From Tetrahymena elliotti 4EA (Eukaryota > Ciliophora > Oligohymenophorea > Hymenostomatida > Tetrahymenidae): a stretch of 64,000 nt of DNA. Position numbers and translations under genes: made by a program. Every line of letters begins with the position of its first letter. Position 1 is the stretch's first letter. The notes under the pieces are model-generated. The model saw nothing but the letters and a program-made list of their open reading frames with translations. It did no database searches and had not been told where the DNA came from. Location of the stretch: NCBI GenBank assembly GCA_000231825.2, contig JH720301.1, positions 1,775,843-1,839,842 on the forward strand. The letters run 5' to 3'. Positions 13,179-27,582 of the stretch are shown here, one piece after another.

Positions 13179-16100
13179 TCAAACTATTTAGTCTCCGCCG
13201 CTAGGACTAATTGTTTAGTTTTTGGTATTCTTTTTTTGTGAAAAGTTATAATCTTGAGCCTATTCAATTTTAGGTAAATTTTAGTTATCGTTATCTAGCT
13301 ATTGCAAAGTTTCATCTGGCCTTTAATTAAATATATCTTATTCACTGACATCCAGAGCATGGACTCTTGGATTTCTTAATGGGTCTTCTGATTTCATACA
13401 TAACCTTCTTCCAACATAGACAATTATAATTAAGGCTAAAACACCTGAAATACATAAAAATATGTAAAACCACATTACATTATCCTAGTTTGCATTCTTT
13501 TGAGCAAGACTTTAAGGACTTCTACACACTGTAAGTCCAGTATCAACATCTGCAACTTCTTAATACCCTTCCTAACAAACACATGTTTACTCTTTAGACA
13601 TAGTATAACCATCTTCTGTTCTGCAGCTTATACAATTAGTTGCAAAATTTACACAATTTTTACATTACTAAGAGCATTTTTAAGCTATAGCCTATCCAGT
13701 ATCAAAATAGCCTTGAATTGGTACACATTAATAATTATTAAAAATTCTAAATTATGAGCTAGAGCAAGAGGTACACTCTTTTGAATTTTAGCATTCTCCA
13801 CAGCTGATAGAGCACTACATACATTTACTTGTAGATGGATCCTCAAAATATCCAGGTTTGCAAACACATGATAGTTTATCACTACTTACAACTCTATTAG
13901 CAGCCTAGCTACAAATTTAACAAGTGCTTGAAGTACCAGTCTACTATCTGACTTCATAGTATCCATCAATACATTCACATTATTAAGTTACTGAATTAAG
14001 AGATCTATAATCAGATTAGTTACATCCTGTGCATTTACTAAAGTCTGAGCATGTATAACAAGTTGGAGAGCAAGGCACACATATCTTAATATCACTATTT
14101 TAAGGAGAAGCTATTTCATAATATCCTGAATCACAAGCACATGTATTATCAATTTACATGAACCTTTTAGCGCTTGCAAGACAAGCTGTGCATTAATTAG
14201 GATTGGGTCCCCTACATGTCAAGCACTTTTTATTAAATTTTAAAGGAAATTAGTATGAGTAAATTAAAATTTTAAAATACTGTATAATGGCAACTTTAGC
14301 ATTGCTGAACACCTAATTAACTGTAATAACCACCTATGCAATCACATGTACTCATTTGAGAGTTAAATTATCTCAAACTATTTGCTGTATCGCATTAAAT
14401 ACATTAGGTCTTTTATAAAATAAAAATTTAGATTTATGTCTTAATTTAAAATAATTGAATACTTAAAGTGATCCTAAACAATTTTTGCAAGAAAAGTGGC
14501 AAGAAGCACATTGTGAAGTATTATTGTCAAAATATCTATCATTACAGCCACATTACCCTGAATTAAAGGTTCTAAAATCTGATTATCTGCAAGTTACACA
14601 GGAACTTGGTCCAGAACCACTACATGTTGCACAGCCTTTTTTTGTAAATTAAATTACTTTTCTAAAAAATTACTAAAGTATTTTACTATAATGGCATGGC
14701 AAGCACCTATTTTAAGATGCATCATTATAAAAGCCTGGCATGCAATTACATGTTTTCTATAAAGAATTAAATTCTCTATTGTTTTAAGAACTGCTGCAAC
14801 TAAGACAATTATTTGGAAGAGGGCCATTGCATGTAAGACATGTAGGATCACATTGCTTACAAAGTTTTTGTCCAGCATCATAAAAGCCACTTTAACAAGC
14901 ACATTCTTTAGTTTAAGAGTTGTATTATCTATATTAGCCATATAAACAAGATAAACAGTCAAATTAACTATCCTAAACACAGCTCTAACATGAGTAATGA
15001 CAAGGTTAGCATGTAGATATACCTGCATCATAAGTACCTAGCTAACATTAGCATTATGTACCTTACAAAACTCTTAAATCCGTAACTGAATCACAAGAAG
15101 TACAAGAATTAGATCCAATACAAGTCAAACACCTGAAATAAAAATAAATTTTTCTAAAAAATAATTTTAAAGAATTAATAAATTACTAATAATTGCAAGG
15201 ATAGCACTAGGATAAACCTTGTTAACTAAAATATCTATCTTAACATCTGCAAAACTTCTTTACATTAGGTCTTTAGAAGAAAAATGTGTAAGTTAATTTA
15301 AAATTTATTTAATTTACGCTTATTATGCAACTGTACATAGCTAACAGCTGGTTTAACTCAAATCTGAGCATTAATTGCATTACCTTTTTTTAATTAATTG
15401 TATAAAATTTAATTAATCAATATTTTATAAATTTAAATTAATACCTAAAATCTGAAGAATCGCATGTTAAACAATCTCCTGCTGTTGGGCCATCGCAAGT
15501 ACTGCAAGATCTATAATTAATTAAATTTTGGAATAAGAAATTTATTGGATTAAATATATTTACACATCGCACTAAATACAACTAGATCCTTGAGCAAAGT
15601 ATCCATTTTCGCAGACACATTTATTGTTTACCAACTTCATTAGAGATGAGCAAGATGCGCAGCTAACTGACGTAGTTGTACAAGTTTTGCAATTAAGATC
15701 ACATTTTTGGCAAACACCTCCCTATAAAAAGTATCCATTCATACAAACACACTAATTAGAAGCATTTAAAGTTCTGAATAAGGTTGCATCACAGCTTAAA
15801 CAGTAAGAAGAACCTGCTCCTGAGCATGTTCTACATGTAGTATCACAAGTTTAACAAAGAACATTAACACCATCATCATAATATCCAGGATTACATAGAC
15901 ATTAGTTATTAACTAAACTTCTAAAATAAGATGAATTACATGTAAGGCAAGTTGAAGGTCCTCCATTTGCCGCTGAACAAGTTGCACATCTATAATTACA
16001 GGGTAAACATTTTTATTGAGCAGAATCATCTATATTTCCTTCTTTACAAAGACATTTAGTATTTACTAGGTCTCTATCAGCTGGGCAACTCACACATCCA

Positions 16101-19100
16101 CTTGGAGTGTTATCAGTACAAGTAACACTTTTTTTAAGTGATAAATATGAATTATTTATAAAATAAATTAAAAATTTTACCATGAATAGTGGCATTACTA
16201 GCATATTGTCATATCCAATATATCAAATAAGCTATTTGAGCAAACACAAGAGCTTCCTACTAGTGATCTTTAAGTTGCAAGATCACAACTTGTACATTAA
16301 TTACGGTTAGGTCCATTACAGTCTTTACAGGACTAATTAATAGATATTTAATATATTTTTACTGATATAAAATTTTACATAGTGACATTTTGAACAAGTT
16401 CTATTAGGAGGTCTATCAAAATAATTAATAAGACATTAGCAATAGACATCTGACCCTATTATTACTTATTCTCTTAATAGTAAGAAAATGTTATAAATAA
16501 AAGATAAATATGAAAATTTAATTAAACCTATTTTATGAAAGATCACAAGTTAAACATTAATTAGGGCCTCCCCCACTGCACGTTTTACATGTTCTGTAAA
16601 TATAAATAGAAATAAATAACTTTTCTTTATGCTTTCAAATCAGTGCTTTTGTTACCTATCACAAGGCTAGCATGTCAAAGACCCAGTACTGTAATATCCA
16701 TCCATACAAATACATAAATTAGTAGTTGTACTAAGAACTCTGAATTAAGAGGTATTACATGTTGCACATTTAGTGGTACTTGCACATGTTTCACATCTAA
16801 AATTTTATTTTAAGTCTAAACTTTGATTAAATGAAAATAAAAAATTACGATGAATCGCATTAGACGCACTATTGAGACGTAGGATCCTAAAAATACCCAT
16901 TAATACAAAGACAAAAACTACCTTACTGATACCTAAATTATTATAAACTACAAGAAGTACATTCATTTGAACCACCTGATGAGTCATCCAAGCATGTTTG
17001 GCAGCTTTAATCGCACTTCCCACAAGTTACCTATCCACTAATATTATAGTAACCAGTTAAGCACTGACATACTCCGTTTTAGTAGGTTCTAAATTTAGTG
17101 ATATCACAAGATATACAATCATATTAGTTGGGGCCTCTACAACTCAAGCAATTCTTGTAGCATGGTTTACAGGTAGGAGTATCGTCATCATAAAATCCTT
17201 AATTGCAATCACAGTAGCCTGTTAAGGCATTCATAACTCTATTTTATGAGGAATCGCAATTAGTACATTTACTAGTATTAGTACTAGAGCAAGTTAAGCA
17301 ACTAATAAACAAAAAAAACAAAAAAATGGTGATTTTTTAAAAATAATATAAATAAATCTTTAATTACTAATATGGACAATCCTAACATTCAGATATACCA
17401 AATACATCAAATTTATTAGATGGACAAACACATTTATTTGTTTAAAAACTCCTATAAGCTTAGCATGATTTACAATTTGTTTCTAATGGTCCATCACAAG
17501 AATAACAAGAATAATGACAAGGAAAGCATAAGCCACTTAAACTTGATGCATAAAACCCATCCTTGCAGGGACATTTTCCATAAAAAGGAGTTTAATTTAA
17601 TGTAATAAACTCTCTATAATTAATAATAAATAGTTTTGGCTTGTTTATTTATTATTTTAATAATAGAAATTAAAACTAACCTTTGGAAACTACTTTCACA
17701 TGAAGTGCATTTAGTAGGTGTTTAATCAATACAAGTTTTACAACTCCTATTAAATTTTTATTTTATGAAGTTTATTGCTTTAAAAATCAAAATCTTACAA
17801 ATCGCATGGTTAACAAATATTTGAAATTTCGACATATCCATCTTGACATATGCATTTTAAAGTAAATGGATCAAGGATTCTCTTTTAAACACTATCACAT
17901 GTTTGGCAAATTAAGGATTAAACACAAGTACTGCAATTTTATTCACATTTTTTACATATTGGATTATCTGGTTCATCATAATAGCCATCCATGCATAAGC
18001 ATTAACCATTTAATAGATACCTAAAGTTATCTGAATCACAAGATTTACACTATTAATTTAGATTCTTCCCTGAATCATATTCACATTTTTTACAAGAATA
18101 ATGGCATTTTGAGCAAAGAGCATTTGAAATATCATAATATCCATCAATGCATGGACAAGATTATCCATTTAATTTTCTGAAATTACTTGAGCTACAAGTA
18201 AGACATTTATTTGGATCATTAGGCTAATCACATGTTTCGCAAGTGACAGAACAGGTCATACATACTGGATTAGTTCCATCTTCACTATAACCAGATTAGC
18301 AAGAACATGTATTTAAAAATGGATTAAATTATCTATTTAATGGTACTAAAGGAGTATCACTATTTAAATCACAAGGATTAAGGCATTAAAATTAGGTTGA
18401 ACCAAAACAATTATATTTGCAACTGTGGTGACATTATATGCAATTTGGATATGAAATAGAATTTTCTACTAATGGGTTTTAGCAAGAGCATAATGGAGGA
18501 TTTGTTCTTGTTGTAACGCAAACTGTACAATCTCCTGTAACTGGATTACATTAATCGCATTTTTTGTCACAAGGCTAGCATAAACCTATACCAGGATCAT
18601 TTAACAAGTAAAAATTTTATATACAACCACATTTCTTATTTGAATCTACAGCTCTAAAGTTAAAATAATTTATTTTAATTTTTATCAACTTTTTATTATT
18701 TTTTTAGTAAAATCAAAATAATTTACCTTTTTTCTTGAACTCTACAAGTTAAACAAACAGGAGCACCTCCTAAAGCAGGATCAGGCTCACATGTAACACA
18801 GTTTAAAGGGCATGGTTAGCATACTCTCTCTGAAGCATCTTAGTAGTATCCATCTTTACAGATACAATCATTACCTATTAAAATCCTATTATCAGAATCT
18901 AAGCAATCAGTGCATATAGCCGTATTTGTTGAATCACAAGAAGAACAATAATTTTAGCAAGCAATACAAATTGCACTATAGGCGGTACTCTCTGTATAGT
19001 AAGTATTACAAGGGCAATTTGGAATTTTACTATTTCTATTTGTAACAATGGCGTTAGATAAGAGATCACAAGTTAAGCATTAGTAAGGATTAATACCAGT

Positions 19101-22100
19101 ACAAGTTAAGCAGCTTTGATGGCATTGTTGACAAGCTCCTTATTTCTAATCATCAAAATATTTTGAATTACATAAACAACTACCATATAGATTGGGAGGT
19201 ATAGAATTAAGCTTTTAAATTAAATTTAATTAAATATCATATTAACTTAAATTTTATTTAAAAAAATAGTACTGTCCTTGTGCTATCAAAGCATGTGAGA
19301 CATTCATTTAATGAAGGACCAATACATGTTTTACAGCTATAGTGACAAAAAGAACACATTGGCTAACCTTCTGGCGCCTACTACCCATCTGGGCATACAC
19401 AAGTTGTTGCAGATGAAGTTGAAGGTTATCTATTTCCAGCACATTAAGTGCATTAATTAATTAAAATACCTGAACAATTTTTACTTAAATAATAAAAAAA
19501 TTTAATAATTTTTAATTTTTAATTAAATTTATTACCATGAATAATGGCATTTAGCACAAATAGGATTTGGATTATCATCAAAATAATTATCAATGCAAGG
19601 GCATGTGCTATCAGATTTAAGTACTCTAGTCGTATCTGAACAACTTAGACACTAATTAGGTTAATCTCCTGAGCATGTTCCACAACTATAATGGCAAGGC
19701 ATGCATTTATTTAATCCTACATTATAAAATCCTGTCATGCACTAGCATTTTCCATCAATCAATAACATATTTGGGTCTGGACAACTTAAGCAATCTGTAG
19801 ATTAAACTCCTTTACATGTTGTGCAAGAACTGTCACATTGACCACATTCAGATTTATCTGTCTACTCAAAGTGGTCACTTGGACAGACACATTAAAATGT
19901 CTTTTAGTTTGATCCATACTTTTATAATAAAACATATCATTTTAAACGATTTCTTAAAAGATCAAAATAATTTTTTACATATTACAATCTTTTCGTACTA
20001 ACAGAGCAAGATACACACTCATCTAATCCAGGACCGATACAATTCTCACAAGAATAGTGGCATGGTTTACAAATTTGATCTCCAGGAACATTGTAGAAAC
20101 CTTAGCCACAAGTACAAAGTCCACCAGACCTATATTTAGTATTAAATAATTTACATAAATAGAAAAAAATAAATTTACCTATTAGAATTAGCTGGGCATG
20201 AATTACAGCTAACTTCATAAATTTATTTTGCTGTATTAAATAGTGATTTGCAATCACTACAAAAATATGGGCAAGGTTAACAATAGAAAAGATCTTAATT
20301 TTATTCTGCATAGTTTGGCAAGCATGGACATTAATTATTATCATATTTTCTATTATGTGATAACTAGCATTTAGTACAGTAAGTAGGTGATCCAAAACAT
20401 TCTTAACATGATGGATCACAAGGTAAACAATAAGTAGAATTGCCAGTTACGGTATAAGTACCAGGTGGGCATAATAAGCAATTTTGCAAGTTTCCCAAAT
20501 CATAATAATTAGTTAAGCATTTACAGTTAGCATCTCTTAAAATATAGTAAAAATATCTTTATTATATTTTATTTGAAGTTAATTTACCTATTTGATCCAC
20601 ATAAAGTACAATTTACTTCACCAACATCTGAACATTTTGAACAAGCTTAGTAAATATTAATAATTAATATTTAAGTAAAAAAATTTGAGAGGTGAAAATA
20701 GTTAAATAAATTTTGTTTTTTAATATTTTTAATCTAAATTAAATAAATAGCTAATTATTTATTTAATAAAATAATGGTTTTCAAAACCCTCCTAATAGGT
20801 AAATCAAAAATATTAAAATTTTTAATAAAACAGTGTTTTTAATATTAAATTATTCTTACAGTGGTGGCATTTTGCACAAACAAATTTATTTTAATCATCT
20901 GTTTGTGTAAGACCAGTAAATCCATCTAAGCATTGGCATTGATTGCTTCCTAGAATCCTATTCTGATCTTAATTACAAGAAAGGCATTTTTTAAAATCAC
21001 TAGGATCACATGTTCTACATAATTTATGGCATTAAACACAATTTGGCCCATTTAGCCCATAGCCATCATTGCAAATACATTATTTATTTACTAAAATTAA
21101 ATTTTTACTGAGATCACATGAAATACATGATAAAGGGCTTGTGGAACTACAAAGATCACAATTATCTCCATTATTGCAAATAATTTTATTGCATGCAGAT
21201 CCGTTATCTGTATACCCAGGTTAGCATCCACATGTTTAATTACTTAGCAATGTTTAATAAGATTTACAGAGGGTACAATAAGTTGATTCATAAAGACACT
21301 CTTGACAATTAGAATTGCATTATGAACATTTATTATCTTTGTAAAAGAAATTTGTTTAGCATTAATTGCAAAATCCTTAAGGAGTTGGTGTTATAAAATT
21401 ACCAGGACAAGTCTAACATTAATAAGCATAAGGTCCTGTGCAAGTTAAGCAGCCTATATATAAAATAATAATAATTTTATTTATATTTTATAATTCATAA
21501 AATTTTTTAATTCTTTACTTTCATGGCATTTACAATCTTTCTATAAAGGCCCAGTACAACTCTTACAAGTTTAAAAACATTCTAAACATTAACTTACACC
21601 ATCATAATAGTATCCTTCTATGCAATTGTAAGAATTAAATTGATCTCTGAATAATTAAACTGCTTTTGCTTAACATTCTGCATTAGGAGCACTCCAATCA
21701 CAAAGAGAGCATTTATTCGTATCAAAATAGTACCCAGGATTACAAGAGCATAACCTTTAAGAGTTAAGAGATGCATTTGTATAACATGTTAAGCAATAAG
21801 CTGATGAAGAACATGTCTTACATTGTAATTAACATGAAAGACATGATTTTGATATAATATCTAAATAAAATCCATCATCACATTCACAGCTATTCATCAT
21901 ATAGGCAGATTAATATACAATATGTGAGCTAGTTTTGCAACTTAGACAATTATTTGGATTTAATGTACAAGTAGAACAATTTTCATTGCACGGAGCACAA
22001 TATTAATTTACTTCAAAACTACCATTCTTGCAGCTACATTTACCTACTGATAAGTCTCTATTCGTATCACAACTAAGGCAATTAAAACTACTTGGACCAT

Positions 22101-24985
22101 CACATTACACACAAGAATTATGACATTTCATACATTCCCCAGCATTTATATCCAAATAATATCCTGATGGACAAACACACTTTGCTCCATCAAAATTTAA
22201 GCTAAATCCATTTAAAAGCTAACATTCTGTGCAAACATTTGATGGGCATTTTTTACAAAATGGTACATTACAAGGCTAACAAATTTTTGATACGTCTTCA
22301 TAAAATCCAGGTAAACAATCACATGTATTTAACTAACTTAAATAACGGTTAGTTGAAGGGTTACATGTTAAACAATAAGTAGATATTCCATTACAAGATT
22401 AGCAAGATTGATCGCAACTTTAGCACATAAAATTTTTGTCTAAATATTTATTTAATTATGTACATTTACACTAGCCACTCACTACAATTTGATCTGCTTA
22501 CTTGCATGTAATACAGGATTCAATCGATACTCCTGAGCAAGTAGCACAAGTTTAATGACAGGGTTCACATAACAAAGTTGTACTATTTTTATAAAAACCA
22601 CTAGAGCAATCACATTGGTTAGTATTGAAAGTATAATTTATTGAGTAGCATTTAGTGCAATTAGTTGATGATGTACATTTTTGACAGCCTGGAGAGCATG
22701 GTTTACAACTAGGACTTGTTCCGTCTACATAAAATCCATCTGGACAACTACAAGTATTATCTGATTTGAGGTATGTTCCTGATTAGCAAGCTTAACATGA
22801 GTTTTTAACAATATCAAAACAAGTATAGCAATAAGGATCTGAGCAAGGAGTGCAAACATTCTGATCATTATCAATATAGCCACCTTAACAGATACATTCT
22901 CCTCCAACCATTTATCTATTATCATGAATATTGCATTATGAACAACTAATTTACTCATTTAAAGGACAAGAAGAACATTTTTTATTACATTAGGAATATA
23001 AGAAAACAACTAAATATTTTAAATAATAATTAAATTTTAATTTTTAAGAGGATTTTTCAAAAATTTTTAATAACTATTTGAAAATTTTTTTATTTTCTAA
23101 AATAAGTTTTATAGAACCAATCAAATTTAAGAATAAAAGTATTTATTTAGACAACTATTAGATAATAGTAAGGTGGATAATTTTTTTTTTGTTCCTTTGA
23201 AGCTAAAAAGATGAGCTTTTCTCAACTTATTTTAAGTGTTTTTCATTAAATAAAATAATTAATTCTGAGTATTTAAAGAATAATTAATTTATTAAAAATA
23301 TTTTTATTAGAATTTGATAAAATTTCAATAAATTTTACAATTTAAAAGGGATTATTTGATAAGATAACCCGTTAAAAGTTTATAATATTATAAGAGTAGG
23401 TCTTAGTAATTTTTTGTAAATAATTTAATAACCTGTTGGTTTAGCATTTGTTGTATCAAAAAAAGTCAAAACTCTTTTTTAAATGTTAATTTAAATTGCA
23501 GTAGTAGCAAAGTTAGGTATTGCTAATATGATTTTTTCTACTTATGTTGTTTTTGTGAAATCAACAGTCTTTATACTACCAGTACTATCAACAAATATTA
23601 ACTAGCTCCCCTATATTTTATCAATTGATTTTTCTAAGAATGATAAATAATTAAAAAAATCTTGATTACATAAGAATATTAATAATCTAAAACGTTTGGA
23701 AAAGTAGGAGTGCCTGGTGCAAGATTTAAACCATCTGCAGATTGGAATAAAACTTTTACGATCAAAATTATTTTAGTAAATTTTATTAAATTGTAAATAT
23801 ACTTGCTGCTGCTTTTGAAGCTCCAACTACTTCAAACGATGTTCTTCCCTTATAAAAAATAAATATTATAAAGAAATTATTTATTTTATACATTTATCAA
23901 AAATTTACTTAGTAGTTAAAATCTCCTACTTTTTAAACCATTTCAGTATGTGAGTATGTTATTTGTGGAGTAGTCGAACCTACTTAAAAAACTAATTAAA
24001 AATAATTTGTTAAGAATTCCAATATTATCATAAAAATGTATTTACTTTTTATAGTTTTTGATGCTTCTTATATAAAATAATATTTTTTATTGCTAGTTAT
24101 ATAGAATATTTAAGGAGCTGCAGAGAAAGTTATTTTATCTGCTTAAATCTAAGTTTAAATATTATAACCTATTTTTTATTAAAAATAAATTTTTTAATGT
24201 TAGCATTCATATCAACAAATGCACACCAGTAACATCTGCTGTTGACTTATCATAAGTGTAAATAATCTATTTGTTTTAATACAGATATATTTAATTCTAA
24301 GAAATAATGAAAAAATAATATTAATTTAATATTATAAATAAATTACTTCAGAAAGTCTTTAGTAAAAGTAAAACTTAATGGTCAAAGTAAAACTATTTAA
24401 ACTAGATAATACAAGGTTATTAGTACTATCATGAAAAAGAATTCCAACTTTAAATTGTAAATATGTTTACATTAAAAATATTTATATCCATAATTATTAT
24501 TTTACTTTTTGAATTGACACTGCCTCCAAAAAACAAAATTTGATATCCAACTGACTTTAATATTTAATATTTTATATTTAATATTATGATTAGTTATAAA
24601 AACTACTGTTTCTAAACAATCCATTGAAGTTAAAGTTTCTGAAGTAAAGCCTGTGGGAGGATTAACTGGTATATTAGTATTAGTTTACAAATTGTATGCT
24701 ATAGTTTTTTAAAAATTAAACTTTAAAGTAATATTTTTGTAGTAAAATTTACCTTCTAAGGTTTTTGTTGACATTTTTATTCCTAAAATATATTTCACTA
24801 TTTGTGTTTGAAGCTTTTAGATTATGAAAGGGTTATATGATATTATTCCTCTAGAATACATTATTTACTTTGACTTCTATGTAGCACATTTAATCATATT
24901 AACCTATAGTTGAACTATACTACTTTATTTACTAGCCATATACTTGCATTAGGACTAGAGTAGTGGATATAAATATAACCCACAT
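13179..24985 (-). CDS. Giant cysteine-rich repeat type I membrane protein, copy B
   Basis: This is a paralogue of copy A with the same plan. The start is at 24985: an in-frame TGA lies directly before the ATG, and the protein opens with a signal peptide (MWVIFISTTLVLMQVYG). Exon 1 is 24753-24985. A multi-intron N-terminal domain runs to about 23440, then a long intron of roughly 450 bases precedes the cysteine-rich array (about 22980 to 13540). Units follow the same CxC-GYY-CxxCHxSCxTC pattern. The C-terminal helix (MWFYIFLCISGVLALIIIV, about 13405-13470) is nearly identical to that of copy A, and the motif VCRSPQ-LAQ before it is shared. A tail of about 85 residues ends at a TGA at 13179-13181. 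About 15 introns are apparent. Surface or secretory location is inferred; ligand and role are unknown. Internal exon borders are approximate. Confidence 0.85.
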
Positions 24986-25554
24986 TCAAAATAAAATCTG
25001 CTATTATTTCCTATTTATTACTTTCAATGCTTAAATCTGTTGAAAATTGGTGCTTTTTATTTTCTTTCTCTTAATCAAATGTAATATTGAATTATTTTTT
25101 TATTACTTATTACTTATTTCTTACTTTAATTTTTTCTTTTACTTTATCAATTTCGAAATTACAACTTGATTGATATCTTAAAATAAAGTATTTTCAAAAT
25201 TCTTGTTTTAACAAAATATTGATTATAATATCTGAATTTTAAAATATTGTATAAGCAATATTCATCACTATAACACTTCATTTACATTTATTAATTTTAA
25301 TAATCAATTTTATATCTTTTATTTATTTTACAATATTATATTGAAATATTATAATTTCAAGTCAACTTTTTTATTTTATTGTAAATAAATAATTTTTACT
25401 TTACTGAAAGATTTTAAACAAAATTTTCTAATTTAAATAAATTAAAATAATTTTCAAATACGTGAATTTAATTAATAAATATTTATGTTTTATTTTTTAT
25501 TGATAGACATTAAATATAAAAAAATATATTAAATTAAAAATCAGTAATTATCTT
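24986..25554. promoter_or_regulatory. Divergent intergenic region, giant gene B / Cactin
   Basis: The two flanking genes point away from each other, so both promoters must lie in these 569 bases. The sequence is extremely A+T-rich with no recognisable element, repeat or extra gene. The call rests on gene orientation only. Confidence 0.4.
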
Positions 25555-27582
25555 ATGGGAAGAAGAGATTTAAAAAATAGATCCTCTTCACGATCTAGAT
25601 CAAAAGAGATGGATTAATAGAAGGATAAATAGAGAAAGAAAGATGGTGATAGGTCAAGGAGAAGATCAGTTTCTTCATCTTCTAATTCTCAAAGTAGAAA
25701 GAGAGATAAATAAAAATAAAGAAAGTAACAATCAAGATCCAGATCAAATGAAAATAAAAGTAGAAATGATTAAAAGCATAAAAAGAAATAAAGTAAAAAT
25801 AAGTCAAGGTCTTCTTCTTCTTCTTCATCGTCCTCATCTTCATCTTCAGGTAGTGATGAAGAAGCTGAAAAAAAGTAGGCTGAAGAATATCTTAAAATTA
25901 CTAAAATGAGATAAGAAATTATAGAAAGAGAATTACAATACAAGGGAGAAGAAAATCCTTTTGGTGATAAGGATATAGCAGAAACATTAAATTGGGGTAA
26001 GAATGCCAATAACTAAAATAAATCTATCAATGAAATAATGAATGATATTCAACGTATCAAATAAATTCGTTAGCAACGTAAAGAAGATGAAAAGCGCTTA
26101 GAAGAAATGAGAAATAAAGCAATTTAGGAAAGGGAAGAGGAGTAATATTAGTAATGGAAAGAAAAGGAAGAGAAATTCCATGCATATTAAGCTCGTATAA
26201 GAGCCCTTATTCGTATAACTCAGGGCAAAGAAACTACTCTTGATAAAATCAATAAAATTTTTTACATATATCGTGGCAAGATTAAATATAGTGAACATTT
26301 GGATCCAATTATGAGCAACATTTAAGGTTTTATAAAGAAGTAAGAAGAAGAAGAACTTGAAAAGATATTAGCTCAAGCAATAAATCATCACAATCAATTA
26401 TAAGACCCTCTAGCAGTTAGTGATTAGCAATACAAAGATGAAAGTGAAATTATTAAATTTTCTTAGTTTTGGGAAAGTGTAAAGGCTATTACATAGTATT
26501 ACTTAGATGAATATCGTAAGAAAGATTCACAAAAAGAAGTATTACCTGAGTTTGAGAATGATGTGAAAGCTATTTTTGAAGGTAAAAATTTGGAAGAATT
26601 ACTAGAACTAGAAAAAGAAATAAATTAAAGCATCTAATTAACTAGATATGGAAGCCAAGATGATTAGTAGTATTGGTAAAATATGCATAAAAGATTACAA
26701 CTCTACAAGGGAGATGCGATACTTAAGAATTTTTATGATTACTTTTCTACTCACTAGAATGAATTTTAAGCAGAAGATGCTCTAGAAATAGTTGAAAATA
26801 AGCCTTAACTTACTGAGGAATAATTGCTAGCTGAATAAATTTAAATTGAATAATAAGAAGCTAAAGCTCATGTCTACTCACCAATATTAATGCCAATCAG
26901 TGAAGAGACACTCCGTACTTCTTAGACTTAATCAGAATTTACAGATTCAGTTACTTAACTAAGATAAATCTATTACAATAAGATTCTTAAAAAAGCTTAA
27001 ACCGCTTTAGAAAATAAACGCGAAAAAGAATCTAAATTTGTTGATACTTTTGTACCTTCTATAGGAGGATTAACAAATATTAAGCATGATAGGGAAGATG
27101 TAGATGCAGCCACCCTTCATTTGCTAGAAATGGAAAAGAAAAAACCCATGGAAGATGGTGAATAAGTTTTTGATGATTAGCAGGCTATTGATGATAAGGA
27201 TTATACTTGGTCTGATAAGTACAAATCTAAGAAACCCAAATATTACAATCGTGTTAAGTTAGGATTTGATTGGAATAAGTATAATAGAGCTCATTATGAT
27301 TCTGATAATCCTCCTCCAAAGTACGTTTAGGGCTATAAATTTAATGTTTTCTATCCTGAGTTAGTTGATATGTAAAAGACTCCAGAATATTTCCTTGAAC
27401 CTACAGAAGAGCAAGGATATTGCATAATAAGATTTACTGCTGGGCCACCCTATGAAGACATAGCCTTCAAAATTATAAATAAGGAATGGGATTATGCTGA
27501 TAAAAAAGGATTTAAATGCTATTTTAATCGTGGAGTCTTAACCTTACACTTTAATTTTAAAAGAAGTATTTCTAGACGTTGA
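25555..27582 (+). CDS. CACTN: Cactin, spliceosome-associated protein
   Basis: Cactin is a conserved nuclear protein of the late spliceosome, needed for efficient pre-mRNA splicing. This single exon of 676 codons encodes 675 residues and ends at a TGA; human Cactin is slightly longer. The first 110 residues are basic and RS-rich (RSSSRSRSK, RSRRRSVSSSS) with a run of about 13 serines, as in splicing factors. A charged, helical Cactin_mid-type region follows (about 120-330). The last ~125 residues are the diagnostic C-terminal domain, with the motifs KPKYYNRVKLGFDWNKYN, DNPPPKYVQGYKFN, FYPEL and AGPPYEDIAFKI, ending in FKRSISRR. The start is the first ATG of the frame, and the RS region begins directly after it. 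It is intronless, unlike most neighbours. Identification is firm from the C-terminal domain. Confidence 0.95.

Noticed and set aside
14654..15031. 125-residue cysteine-containing minus-strand ORF as a separate small gene
   Set aside because: It is on the coding strand of giant gene B but shifted out of the cysteine-repeat frame; the long repeat frame explains the region.
370..24985. CRISPR-like array, because of regular spacing of similar short motifs
   Set aside because: The periodicity is that of degenerate cysteine-rich protein repeats (about 150-200 bases) with no identical repeats.
25770..26009. Minus-strand ORF rich in Asp and Glu opposite Cactin
   Set aside because: It is the antisense of the serine run of Cactin (TCT/TCA repeats), not a gene.
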